Source: CAVRUD01 sp963849635
GTDB taxonomy: Bacteria; Chloroflexota; Chloroflexia; Thermomicrobiales; UBA6265
Assembly (NCBI GenBank): GCA_963849635.1
Contig: CAWKIA010000041.1
Span: 13,770-77,769, forward strand
Direction of reading: 5' to 3'
DNA: 64,000 bases
Part shown: positions 1-9,365 of the stretch, piece by piece
How positions within the stretch are numbered: the first letter of the stretch is position 1
How the letters are laid out: every line of letters starts with the position of its first letter
Program-made: the position numbers and the translations under genes
Notes under the pieces: generated by a model
Database searches by the model: none
What the model saw: only the letters and a program-made list of their open reading frames with translations
What the model was told of the DNA's origin: nothing

Positions 1-244
1 GGAGCAGGTACGGGTACGTCCGCAGGACATTCAGTGCGGTCTGCGTCCTGCTCGACCGCACCGCCGTCGCCGGTACGGCGCCCTCAACCACCTCCCCGGA
101 CGCGACTGCCTGTGCCATGGACTCCCTCGCTTCGGCCCTGTTCGCAAACCGTTCTCCGGCGGCATGATCTCCGAAGGGTTAAACCCCGGACTATGCCAGA
201 CGAAGCCCTTCCAGGGCTGAGAACGGGCCGGCTTCACCGGCGAG
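1..244. other. No recognisable gene
   Basis: The short open frames here have no recognisable domain, no convincing ribosome-binding site and atypical Arg/Pro-rich composition, as expected for chance frames in GC-rich DNA. The stretch lies downstream of the minus-strand binding-protein gene. Confidence 0.5.
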
Positions 245-283
245 GCCGGCGATCGGAACGGCTTTGCGCCGCCGATCGCCGGC
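245..283 (-). terminator. Hairpin after binding-protein gene
   Basis: A 12-bp perfect inverted repeat (gccggcgatcgg / ccgatcgccggc) with a 15-nt loop lies about 20 bases beyond the stop of the minus-strand gene at 302. There is no strong T-tract, so it may be an mRNA-stabilising hairpin rather than a classical intrinsic terminator. Confidence 0.5.
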
Positions 284-301
284 CCGGACGAGATCTAGGA
301 G

Positions 302-1697
302 TTATTGAGCGTCCTGTCCTGTCTCTGCCTTGAACACCGCGCGGACCGCGTCCATCGCGGCGGTCGCGGCGGTCTTGGCATCGGCGACATCGCCGGAGAG
401 GTACTTGTGCCACTCGGGCCGAGCGGTATCGAACTGCTTGATCGCGAGGACGCACGGCGCGATCGCGCTGGCGGTTTCGAGGCTGTCATAGATGGACTTG
501 GCCCACGGGTTCGCCACCAGCCAATCCGGCGGGGTGGCCTCCCACTGCGCCCACTGCGACTGGAGCACGGGGACCTGACCGGCCGGGAAGATGCCTTCGT
601 CGGGATTGCCGGTGACGCTGTTCGACCAGATTCGCTCATCCGTGGCGAGGGCGGTGAAGAACTCGACCGCTTTCTCCTTGTTCCCCCCGTTCTTGAAGAG
701 CACGGCGCCGGTGTCCCAGAAGACGGTGCCGCCGACGCCGCCTTCTGGTGCCGGCAGCTTCGCGATCTGGAGCTTGGTCGGATCCGGCCACTGGGCCGCG
801 TTGCGCAGGGGAGCATTCTGGTACTTGAAGTAGTAGGCGGCCTGCTGGGCAGCAAAGGCAGCCTCGTCCACCTGGACGGCGGCATCGACGCTGTAGGCCG
901 GAGAGGATGTCGGAGCTGGTGAGCTCCATCATCCGCTTCAGGATTTCGAGCGCCTGAACGGCGGCGTCGCTGTCGTACATGAAGAGGCCGTCCGGCGTGT
1001 AGACATCGGTGCTGATGGAGTGGGTGACCGGGATGAGCGAACGCCAGTCGCGGCTATCGAAGGTCAGGCCGTACGGGGCCACGCCGCTGTCCTGCACCTT
1101 CTGGGCGTTCGCGATGAACTCGTCCCAGGTGGTCGGCGCAACGGTCGGGTCGAGGCCAGCCTGCTCAACCAAATCCGCATTCCAACTCTGGATGCAGATG
1201 TCGAGGAGGAGCGGCCAGACATAGAACTGGCCGTTCCAGGTGCCCTCGTTCCGGGCGGCCGGCGCGAAGTCGTCGATGAAACCGGCCGGGAGGTAGGCGT
1301 CCCAGGGCTCGATCGTCTCGGTGTTGACCAGCGGGATCATCTCGAGGAAGGGCGTAACGCCACCGTAGGAGTCCCAGGTGCTGGTCCCTTCGTTCGCCTC
1401 GGCGACGAACCGGTCGAAGCCAAAGTTCTCGGTCGGAGCGGTCTCAACGTTGACGCCAAGCTCCTCACCGACCGTGGGGATATCGGGGTGGAGATCGATC
1501 ATCCAGCTGTAGAAGGTGGACGACGGATCGCTGTCCTGGGCTGCCAGGGTGCTCCGCATCGACTCCTGGGCCAGGGCGGCCAGGATTGGGGCGGAGATGC
1601 CGAGAGCGGCGCCGCGATGGACGAGCTCGCGCCGCGAGATCCGACCGGTCAGTGCGTCGCGGAACAGGGAGCGTGCATCATGAGCAGACGAGGCCAC
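302..1697 (-). CDS. ABC sugar-binding protein (frameshifted)
   Basis: Extracellular solute-binding protein (family 1) of an ABC importer, expected to be exported and bind a sugar or oligosaccharide at the cell surface. The GTG at 1697 is preferred because AAGGAGGG sits just upstream; an upstream in-frame start would lack this. The N-terminus has the local export pattern S-R-R-E-L followed by a hydrophobic segment. The body is rich in Trp/Tyr and includes motifs usual for the family, such as T-T-W-D-E-F. Near 895-905 the frame breaks: upstream residues end ...SSDIL and downstream residues resume AYSVDAAVQVDEAAF in another frame, so one base appears gained or lost. About 465 residues after repair. 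Divergent from a second binding protein at 2049. Confidence 0.75.
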
Positions 1698-2048
1698 GGA
1701 AGACCCTCCTTCATGGTACGCGGACAGGGTGGCCCGTTGTGCCACCTGCCTTAGGTTGTGGGGCCGATATCCTCGGCAACAGAAGCTACGCGAGTGTATG
1801 AGCGGTTTGAATAGGTGTCAAGCGTTCTCTACGATGGTCAATGGCCGGTAAAACGGGTAGCGGGACACAATGAGATGGGCGCAGTAGGGCGATTCGCCTA
1901 ATCGTGCGAGGCTGCACAACCCGATTTCTTTGCGCCGGTAGCCATCCGGTGGGTACAATCGGCCCGCACCGATGCAGTTAGCTACCGGGCTCCCGGGGCG
2001 GAATCTGTCCCACCGGGACGGTTGGTTCTCCAAGTGGAGGGATATTGC
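1698..2048. other. Divergent intergenic region
   Basis: This 351-bp region separates two divergently transcribed binding-protein genes and must hold both promoters. I see a good GGAGG for the rightward gene at 2036-2040 but cannot place -35/-10 boxes with confidence. No gene is seen. Confidence 0.45.
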
Positions 2049-3500
2049 GTGAGCGACGATCGCATCTCACGGTTGGTCCACGATGTTGTGGAAGGCCGCA
2101 CCTCGAGGCGCGTCATTCTGCAGCGAGCAGCAGCACTTGGTATCTCCGTTCCGATGCTCTCAGTCATGGTGGCGGCGGCCCAGGAAGGCACTCCGGTCGC
2201 GGGATCCGGCCCGGTCGGTAGCTTCCAGGATTCGTCTAATCCGCTCGGGGTCGATCCGGCGGCCGCGCTCGACGTTGTCATCTTCAAGGGCGGCTTCAGC
2301 GACGAGTACGCGATTTACGTCCGCGACAACATGTACGCGAAGCTCTACCCGGATGCGGAGATCACCTACGCTGGCATTCAGCGCCTGGGTGAGCAACTGC
2401 AGCCGCGCTTCGTCGCCGGTGAGCCGCCGGACATCATCGACAATTCCGGCGCCGGTAACCTGGATATGACCGCCCTCCTCGTCGACGACCAGCTTGCCGA
2501 TCTGGGCGACCTGATGGCGGCGCCGTCCTACGATACCGAGGGAGTCACCTTTGGCGACTCGCTGGTTCCGGGCTCGCAGGCCACCGGCGTGTACGACGGC
2601 GTTCAGCGCAACCTGAACCTGGCGCTGACCGTCCTCGGCGTCTGGTACAGCCAGAGCCTCTTCGAGGAGAAGGGCTGGACCTACGCCACGACGTGGGACG
2701 AGCATCTCGCCCTCTGCGAGACGATCAAGGCGGCCGGGATCGCACCGTGGCTGACCACAGGCGTGCACCCGCAGTACGCGCTCGGCTTCCTCTTCAACCA
2801 GATGCTCTGGAAGCACAACCCGCAGGCGATCATCGACATCGACAACCTGGTGGATGACGCCTGGCTGTCGGACTCGGTCGCTGACGTTGCCACCGCCCTC
2901 AAGCAGCTTGGCGACAACGACTTCATTGGCGTCGGCTGGGAGGGTCTCGACCACACCCAGTCCCAGAGCGAGTGGCTCCAGGGCAAGGCGGCGATGCTGC
3001 CGTGCGGCACCTGGCTCGAGAACGAGATGCGGAGCGAGATCCCCGAGGGCTTCAACATGGTTGTGGCCCCGACTCCGTCGCTCGCCGGCGACCAGATCCC
3101 ATTCGAGGGCATCTTCGCCGGCGCTGGCGAGCCGTTCATCGTCCCATCCCAAGGGAAAAACGTTCAGGGCGGCAAGGAGTACTTGCGCCTCCTCTTCTCG
3201 CGTGAAGGCGGCAAGACCTTCGCCTCTTTGACCAGCTCGCTCTCGGTGGTTGCTGGTTCCGGCGAAGGCCTCGACCTCGGCTCTGCGTTTGCCTCCACTC
3301 AGGCTGCGATCGCGTCTGCGGGAGCTAACACGTTCGAGGCTCGCTACGGCGGGTGGTACGCGAGTTTTGAAGCCGAGGCCAAGCTCGTGATGGCCGATCT
3401 GCTGCAGAAGAAGATCGACGTCGCCGAGTTCCAGGAGACGATCCAAGGCCTCGCAGACGATACCAAGTCCGACGACTCGATTCCGAAGTTCACCCGGTAA
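2049..3500 (+). CDS. ABC sugar-binding protein
   Basis: Extracellular solute-binding protein of a carbohydrate ABC importer, 483 residues, intact. GTG at 2049 is chosen because GGAGG lies 8 bases upstream; the in-frame ATG at 2022 has no such site. The N-terminus (S-D-D-R-I-S-R-L, then T-S-R-R-V-I-L, then a hydrophobic run and A-Q-E-G-T-P) is the export signature seen across this window. The mature part shows family features including G-E-P-P-D-I-I-D and W-L-Q-G-K-A-A-M. It is followed by two permease genes on the same strand, so it is likely the binding component of that importer. The ATPase is not in the window; such systems often use a shared MsmK-type ATPase. Confidence 0.85.
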   Translation: MSDDRISRLVHDVVEGRTSRRVILQRAAALGISVPMLSVMVAAAQEGTPVAGSGPVGSFQDSSNPLGVDPAAALDVVIFKGGFSDEYAIYVRDNMYAKLYPDAEITYAGIQRLGEQLQPRFVAGEPPDIIDNSGAGNLDMTALLVDDQLADLGDLMAAPSYDTEGVTFGDSLVPGSQATGVYDGVQRNLNLALTVLGVWYSQSLFEEKGWTYATTWDEHLALCETIKAAGIAPWLTTGVHPQYALGFLFNQMLWKHNPQAIIDIDNLVDDAWLSDSVADVATALKQLGDNDFIGVGWEGLDHTQSQSEWLQGKAAMLPCGTWLENEMRSEIPEGFNMVVAPTPSLAGDQIPFEGIFAGAGEPFIVPSQGKNVQGGKEYLRLLFSREGGKTFASLTSSLSVVAGSGEGLDLGSAFASTQAAIASAGANTFEARYGGWYASFEAEAKLVMADLLQKKIDVAEFQETIQGLADDTKSDDSIPKFTR

Positions 3501-3505
3501 CGGGC

Positions 3506-3662
3506 TGTCAGCTAATAGCTATCAGCTATCAGCCGTCAGCCGTCGGCGTATGGTCTAGGCAGTACCGGGGAATGTGAGTATCTGGGGCGGTGGCCACTTT
3601 GGCCCCCGCCCCTTCCCCGCACTTGTGCTGACGGCTGAATGCTGGTGGCTGATAGCTAAGAG
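3506..3662. repeat. Heptamer-type intergenic repeats (CTATCAGC)
   Basis: Two clusters of near-tandem 7-10-base units, 3506-3545 (ctatcagc/gtcagccgt units) and 3626-3662 (inverted copies, ctgacggctga and tggctgatagcta), occupy the gap between the binding protein and the first permease. A third cluster follows the permease at 4570-4655. They are non-coding and could fold into hairpins. Confidence 0.65.
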
Positions 3663-3671
3663 GCGCCAGCC

Positions 3672-4571
3672 ATGCACCATCACAAATATCGGCTCATCAT
3701 TCCATTTCTCTTGCCGGCGACGATTCTGTATGGCGTATTCGTCGTCTATCCCTATGTCCAGGCCATGCTCATCTCGTTCACGGACTGGCGGGGTCTATCC
3801 AATAGGCGGCCGTACGTGGGCATGGAGAACTATCGCGATCTGTGGGAGGACGAGCGTTTTCGCGAGGCGCTGACTCGCAACGGCCAACTGTTGGTTACGC
3901 TGCCGTTGGTAACGATCGCGATCGCGCTCATCTTTGCCTCCCTCTTTGCCCAGGGTGGTGGCGCGGTCGGCGGCGCGAGCTTCTACCGCATCGTCTTCTT
4001 CTTTCCGCAGGTGATGCCGGTCGTGGTCGTCGGCATTCTTTGGAGTTACATCTATTCTCCGAATAGTGGCCTACTCAATGGCGTTCTCCGCGGCATCGGC
4101 CTGGAATCGGCTGGGCGAACGTCGTGGCTGACCGATGCAAGTACCGTTCTCTGGGCCGTGGTAGCGGTGACGATCTGGTCGAGCGTCGGCTTCTACATGG
4201 TTATTTTCCTAGCCGCGATGCAGTCGATCCCGACGTCCTTCTATGAGGCGGCGATCCTCGATGGGGCAAGTCGCTGGACGTCGTTCAGGGACATCACGTT
4301 CCCGCTGATCTGGGAGTCCGTGCGGACGTCGTTGATCTACCTGGCAATCGCGGCATTGGACTTCTTCATCTTGATCACCGTCCTGGCCGGCGGGAGCACG
4401 ACGACCGGCGCCCGCCGGGCGGAGGTCGCGGCGCTCTATCTCTACAACCAGGCCTTTGAACGCAGCCGCTGGGGCTACGCCTCCGCGATCGGCGTGGTCC
4501 TCCTGATCCTGACGCTGCTCCTGTCTGTCGTGATCATGCGAGTGACGCGCCGCGAGACGTACGAGTTTTAG
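3672..4571 (+). CDS. ABC sugar permease (MalF/UgpA type)
   Basis: Inner-membrane permease of a carbohydrate ABC importer, 299 residues. It opens with a membrane segment (F-L-L-P-A-T-I-L-Y) and carries the EAA-loop signature E-A-A-I-L-D-G-A-S around residue 195, the contact site for the ATPase. Six hydrophobic segments can be followed, as usual for MalF/UgpA-like permeases. The start at 3672 is supported by a weak AAGAGG upstream. It lies between the binding protein (2049) and the second permease (4665), each separated by repeat-filled gaps, so one transcript is plausible but the repeats could modulate relative expression. Confidence 0.85.
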   Translation: MHHHKYRLIIPFLLPATILYGVFVVYPYVQAMLISFTDWRGLSNRRPYVGMENYRDLWEDERFREALTRNGQLLVTLPLVTIAIALIFASLFAQGGGAVGGASFYRIVFFFPQVMPVVVVGILWSYIYSPNSGLLNGVLRGIGLESAGRTSWLTDASTVLWAVVAVTIWSSVGFYMVIFLAAMQSIPTSFYEAAILDGASRWTSFRDITFPLIWESVRTSLIYLAIAALDFFILITVLAGGSTTTGARRAEVAALYLYNQAFERSRWGYASAIGVVLLILTLLLSVVIMRVTRRETYEF

Positions 4572-4655
4572 GCATCAGTTTTCAGCCGTCAGCCTCAGCT
4601 TTCAGTCACGAACCGCTACGGCTGACAACTGATTGCTGATAGCTGACAGCTAGGG
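4570..4655. repeat. Heptamer-type intergenic repeats, third cluster
   Basis: Units related to the 3506-3662 clusters (cagccgtcagc, then ctgatagctgacagct), partly inverted relative to each other, fill the gap between the two permease genes and begin at the stop codon of the first. Confidence 0.6.
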
Positions 4656-4664
4656 TGGTGAGCG

Positions 4665-5597
4665 ATGAGTCTCGAAGCCGTTACATCGGGCAACGTTCGG
4701 CGCCAAAACGTCCTGGCCCGTTATGCGGCGGGCGCGAGGGCTCGTCCAGCCGACGCCATTCGCAATGGCCTGGCCCAGTTGCTGCTCGGTTTCTGGGCGC
4801 TGCTGGTGATCTACCCCTTCATCTGGATGGTGGTGACGTCGCTCAAGACGGATGGGGAGATCATCGCCGACCCGTGGAACTGGCCCGAGTCCCTCCAGTG
4901 GAACAACTTCGAGCGGGCCTGGACAGAGGCGCGGATCGGCCGCTTCTTCCTGAATACGATCATCGTGTTGTCGGGGTCGCTGACGGGGACGCTGCTGATT
5001 TCGTCGATGGCGGCCTACGTGCTGGCACGGTTCGTCTTTCCGGGGCGGCAGGTGATCTTTTTCGGCTTCGCGGCGGGGCTAATGTTCCCCGTCTTTCTCG
5101 CGCTGGTGCCGCTCTACTTTCTGATCGACGATCTCAAGCCCATCGGGCTTGGGCTGGCGACCTATCAGTCACTGATCGTCGTCTACATCGCCTACTCGCT
5201 GCCGTTTACGATCTTTTTCCTGACCGGGTTCTTCAAGACGCTACCGTCGGAGCTGGGGGAAGCGGCGATTCTGGACGGGGCGAATCACTACCAGGTCTTC
5301 TTCCAGATCATGTTGCCGCTGGCGAAGCCGGGCCTGATCGCGATGGGCATCTTCAATTTCCTGGGGCAGTGGAATCAGTTCCTGCTGCCGCTGGTCCTGA
5401 TGCCGGAGACGCTGGGCGGCAACAAGATGATGCTCTCCCAGGGGCTCTACTTCCTCTCGGTGCAGGGAACCTATGAGACCGACTACAGCGCCCTCTTCGC
5501 CGCGATGGTGATCACGATGGTGCCGACGCTGATCGTGTACATCCTCTTCCAGCGGCGGCTGGAGGCGGGGCTGACGGCGGGGGCGCTGAAGGGGTAA
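4665..5597 (+). CDS. ABC sugar permease (MalG/UgpE type)
   Basis: Second inner-membrane permease of the carbohydrate importer, 310 residues, intact. A cytoplasmic N-terminus of about 40 residues is followed by a first membrane segment (L-L-V-I-Y-P-F-I-W-M-V) and the conserved T-S-L-K-T turn typical of MalG-like proteins. The EAA-loop reads E-A-A-I-L-D-G-A-N near residue 205. The ATG at 4665 is preceded by GGTGGTGAGCG. Context with the binding protein at 2049 and permease at 3672 gives a complete transmembrane importer apart from the ATPase. Confidence 0.85.
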   Translation: MSLEAVTSGNVRRQNVLARYAAGARARPADAIRNGLAQLLLGFWALLVIYPFIWMVVTSLKTDGEIIADPWNWPESLQWNNFERAWTEARIGRFFLNTIIVLSGSLTGTLLISSMAAYVLARFVFPGRQVIFFGFAAGLMFPVFLALVPLYFLIDDLKPIGLGLATYQSLIVVYIAYSLPFTIFFLTGFFKTLPSELGEAAILDGANHYQVFFQIMLPLAKPGLIAMGIFNFLGQWNQFLLPLVLMPETLGGNKMMLSQGLYFLSVQGTYETDYSALFAAMVITMVPTLIVYILFQRRLEAGLTAGALKG

Positions 5598-5605
5598 AAG
5601 GTAAC

Positions 5606-5765
5606 GACCTCACCCCTAGTCCCTCTCCAAAACACCCCTCACCCCCCAGCCCCCTCTCCCTCGGCAACGGAGAGGGGGAGCGTCTCCTCGGACATACGCG
5701 CTGGCATTCGTCCCCTCTCCCGTGCGCGGGAGAGGGGTGGCGCGCAGCGCCGGGGTGAGGGCTGT
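5606..5765. repeat. CTCACCCC/CCCTCTCC intergenic repeat
   Basis: A C-rich element built of ctcacccc...ccctctcc and its inverted copies (gagagggg...ggggtgagg), with internal hairpins such as cccctctcccgtgcgcggga. Related copies lie at 18708-18843 and 46388-46440. This type of element is common in intergenic DNA of several phyla. No gene is seen in it. Confidence 0.7.
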
Positions 5766-5835
5766 CCCCAGGTGAGATAATCCCGCCCAATCTCTCGTGG
5801 ATAGTACTTCTATGCTAGCAAGAGGAGTCTTTCTG

Positions 5836-6658
5836 GTGTCCGGTTCCACACCTCCGTCCTGGATCGAGCGGGGCGAGATCGTTGATAACGCGTTTCGGGC
5901 CCGGCGCCTGGAGGGGATGACCGCGCTGGTGACCGGCAGCACGCGCGGGCTGGGGCGCACGATCGCCGAGTGGCTGGCACGGGATGGGGCGAACATCGTC
6001 GTATCCGGGCGCGGACGAGGAGCCGGTCGCGGCGTCGGTGGCCGCGATGAAGGAGCTTGGGGTCGAGTCGTTTGGGATTGCGGCCGATCTGGCGGAGGTC
6101 GAAGAGGCGCACCGGCTGGCGGACGAGACGCTGACCCGGGTGGAGCGGTTGGACATCCTGGTCAACAACGCGGGGATGAGCATCCGGGGGCACTTCTGGG
6201 AGGTGACGGACGCCGACTGGGACTACCAGGTCAACGTCAACGTCCGCTCTCCCTTCATCCTGGCCCAGCACGCGGCCAAGCACATGATTGAGAAAGGGAT
6301 TCGAGGCCGGATCGTCAACATCTCCACGATCGGTGTCACCCAATGCCACCGGGACGGCGCGGTCTACAACCTGGCCAAGGGCGGGGTGGAGACGATGACC
6401 CGCAACATGGGGTACGAATTGGCTCCGTATCGGATCGGAGTCAACTGTGTCGCCCCTGGCGCGATTGCCGACCGGCCTGGCGCGCGAGAGCGCGGCGAGA
6501 ACTGGGGCGATTTCCGCGGCAGCATCCCCATCGGCCGGTATGGCCGAGCCGAGGACATCGCCTCGGCGGTCCGCTACTTCTGCCTGCCGGAGAGCGAGTT
6601 CATCACCGGGCAAACGTTGCTGGTAGACGGCGGCCATGCCACCTACCTGCACGAATAG
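5836..6658 (+). CDS. SDR-family oxidoreductase (frameshifted)
   Basis: Short-chain dehydrogenase/reductase with a Rossmann fold, about 273 residues after repair. GTG at 5836 is preferred, since AGGAG at 5823-5827 is correctly spaced; an ATG at 5812 is possible. Visible motifs: the NAD(P)-binding T-G-S-T-R-G-L-G, N-N-A-G, and the active-site Y-N-L-A-K. The position 13 residues before the catalytic Tyr, usually Ser, is Thr here (I-S-T-I-G). The C-terminal F-I-T-G-Q-T-L-L-V-D-G-G is typical. The frame breaks near 6010, where ggg-cgc-gg-acgagg contains one base too many for ...SGRDEEPVAA. The substrate cannot be inferred. Confidence 0.75.
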
Positions 6659-6712
6659 CGCGATCATTCTCGGTACAATCTGCCCCTCGAACTGACCTGC
6701 CGATCAGCGCGA

Positions 6713-9113
6713 ATGGAGCGTCCGTTGGCTGCTACTTCCCAGGCCGTATCCGACCATGACCTCCTCTCTCTTTTCCGTGGCGAACGATCTGCGGTCGAGA
6801 TCGCCGCGGCCGTGGGCATCGGGGAGCATGATGTCCTTGGTGCTCGGAGCGAGTTTCTGGCGCGGCGATTGCCGCCGGCGAACGCGACGCTGAAGGCGGC
6901 GACAAGCGGGACGGTGGAGATCCTGCGAGACAGGGCATGGGTACCGCACGTTTTCGCGAAATCGACCGCCGATCTCTGGTTTGGGGTCGGCTTTGCGATG
7001 GCGCAAGATCGCCTCTGGCAGATGGATCGATTGCGACGGCGGGCGTACGGCACGCTGGCCGAGGTGCTGGGTCCCAATCATGCCGCCGCCGACTTGCAGC
7101 ACCGGATCGTCGATCTGGACGGCATCGCCGCCGCCGAGGCACGGCGCCTGGATGGCGAGGAGCGCGTCGTCGTCGAGGGGTTAGTGGCGGGGATCAACCG
7201 GGGGATCGAGACCTTTGGGACCGATCTGCCGGTCGAGTTCGCGATGCTGGACTACGAGCCGGCGTCCCTTCACGGCCCACGATGTGCTCGCGATCTTGCG
7301 GGGTATCTGGTGGTCGCTCAATGGTCGGTTGCCGATGCTGACCATCGCCGAGGCGGCGTCGCTGCTGCCGGAGGAGCTGCGGGACGCGTATCTGACGCCG
7401 GCTTCGCCGGAGGCACGGATTCTGCCGGCCGGTTCGTCAGTGCCGGCCGCCGGGATGGCGGCGGACGCGCTCAAATCGCCGGTGGCGGGCGAGAGCGACT
7501 GGCAGGGCAGCAACAACTGGGCGGTGGGGTCTGAGCGAACCGCGTCGGGTCAGCCGATTCTGTGCTCTGATCCGCATCAGCCGTTCTGGCTCCCGTCCTC
7601 ATGGTACGAATTCGCCATCCATGGTCCGGACGGGACGGTGGCGGGGGCCGGGCATCCGGGGACGCCGGGACAGTGGTGGGGCAGCAATGGCAGCGTGGCC
7701 TGGGGCCTGACCAACGATGGCACGTCGACCAAGGATCTGTACCGGGAGGAGGTCCATCCTGACGATCCTGGGCGATACCGCGACGGTGACGGTTGGAGGA
7801 CCTTTGCGGAACGCGACGTTGAGATCGCCGTGCGTGGCGAGGAGCCGCGACGGCATACCGTGCGCTCGACCGTGCGGGGGCCGATCGTCAACGATGTGGT
7901 TCCCGCGATCGACCCGGACGGCGATCCGCCGCTGTCGCTCCGCTGGGTAGGACAGGAGCATGTCGCCGATATCACCACGATGCTGCGGTATGCCAAAGCC
8001 AAAACGTGCGACGAGTTCCATGAGGCGCTGCGGGAGTGGGCCGTCCCAGTCTTCAACTGGGTCTGCGCCGATACCACCGGGCACGTCGCCTACCAGCACG
8101 CCGGCCGCATCCCGATCCGGGGCCGGATCAAGACGGGCTACCGCGACGCGAACAACCCGGACGATGCCTGGACAGGGTATGTACCGTTCAAGGCGCTGCC
8201 GCGGATTGCGCCGTTGCGGGACGGATACGTCTCTAGCGCCAACAACCGACCCTATCCCGACGACTATCCGCACCCGCTGTACGGGCCGAGCGCGACCGGC
8301 TACCGCCAGGACCGGATTCGGGCAGTGATCGACGCGACCCATTCGTTCGATGCCGACGTTGCCAGGGATCTGCAGAGTGACCCAGTGAGCAATCGGGCCG
8401 CGCACGTCGCTCCACTCCTCGTCGCCCGGTTGGAGAACAGCGGAGATTCGGATGTCGACCTGTTCGTTGAGCAACTGCGGAATTGGGATTTCGCCTACAC
8501 GTTCGATGCGACCGCGCCGCTCTTCTTCGAGACGTTTTCGACAATCTGGTCAGGTGTCGTCGCCGGGGCGCGTTTCCCGGCTCACCTGCAGGCGCTCACG
8601 AGGGGGCAGACCGGTCCGGCCACCCAGCTTATCGAGGGCGATGATCTGCCGTGGTTCCCGGATGGGATCGGCAGCAGGCTGGTTGATGCGGCCAGGGAGA
8701 CGGTCCGCTGGGTCAAGGAGCATCACGGCAACGATCCGGCTGCGTGGCGGTGGCGGGAGATCCACACGGCGGACTGGAAGCACCCGCTCAGTTCGGCCGG
8801 AGCCGCCGACCTGTTCGATCTCGGCCCCGAACCGATTCTTGGTTGCGCCGAGACGGTCAACAATACGGGTACCGGTACCGGCTACGACGTGGGGGTTATC
8901 GGCGGCGTTGAGTACCGTCTCCTGGTGGATTTAGCGGAGCCTGGCGTGATCCGAGCCGTCCAAAATGCGGGCAACTCCGGCCAGCCGGGCAGCCCGCACT
9001 ACGGTGACCAACTGGCCCCGTGGATTGCTGGGGAATATCACACGGTGCATCTAAACCGCGAGGGAGTGGAGGCGGACCTGGCGGGGAGGACGGTGCTGGA
9101 GGCGGGCGAGTAG
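6713..9113 (+). CDS. Penicillin acylase family hydrolase (frameshifted)
   Basis: N-terminal-nucleophile amidohydrolase of the penicillin G acylase/acyl-homoserine-lactone acylase superfamily, about 800 residues, made as a proprotein that self-cleaves into two chains. The cleavage site and nucleophile are visible at Q-G-S-N-N-W-A-V-G (around 7507), where Ser would start the beta chain, followed by the usual D-P-H (L-C-S-D-P-H). The N-terminal part contains F-G-V-G-F-A-M-A-Q-D-R-L-W-Q-M-D-R, a hallmark of the alpha chain. No signal peptide is obvious, so it may be cytoplasmic. The frame changes near 7262 (one base). The start may be ATG 6713 or, with a GGAG six bases before it, TTG 6725. The substrate could be an N-acyl compound. 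Confidence 0.75.
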
Positions 9114-9172
9114 GAGGAGACGGCGTCCGGTGCGCAGTAGTTCGGGTCACCCAGTGGCGACCGGCGAACCTG

Positions 9173-9315
9173 TCATCCCGAGCCTGTCGAGGGATCTCGA
9201 AGGGCGCGTGGTCGCGATGCGGCCCGCAAGTCGAGAGAATAGCATCGTGCTCTCGAAGACGGCTGCACCATTGGAACGCCGTCTTCATCGAGATTCCTCG
9301 ACAAGCTCGGAATGA
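9173..9315. repeat. MITE-like element with inverted ends
   Basis: About 143 bp bounded by inverted copies of tcatcccgagcctgtcgagg, with the right end reading cctcgacaagctcggaatga. A homologous element of similar length and similar interior is at 46207-46352. There is no coding capacity. It lies between the convergent acylase and CNNM-type genes. Confidence 0.6.
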
Positions 9316-9365
9316 CAGGGGGCAGGGTGCGAGAGCGCATCTCCCCTAGCTGAACGCCGAACGCG

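Noticed and set aside
2160..3446. 428-codon minus-strand frame
   Set aside because: It is antisense to the intact binding-protein gene at 2049-3500 and lacks motifs and a ribosome-binding site.
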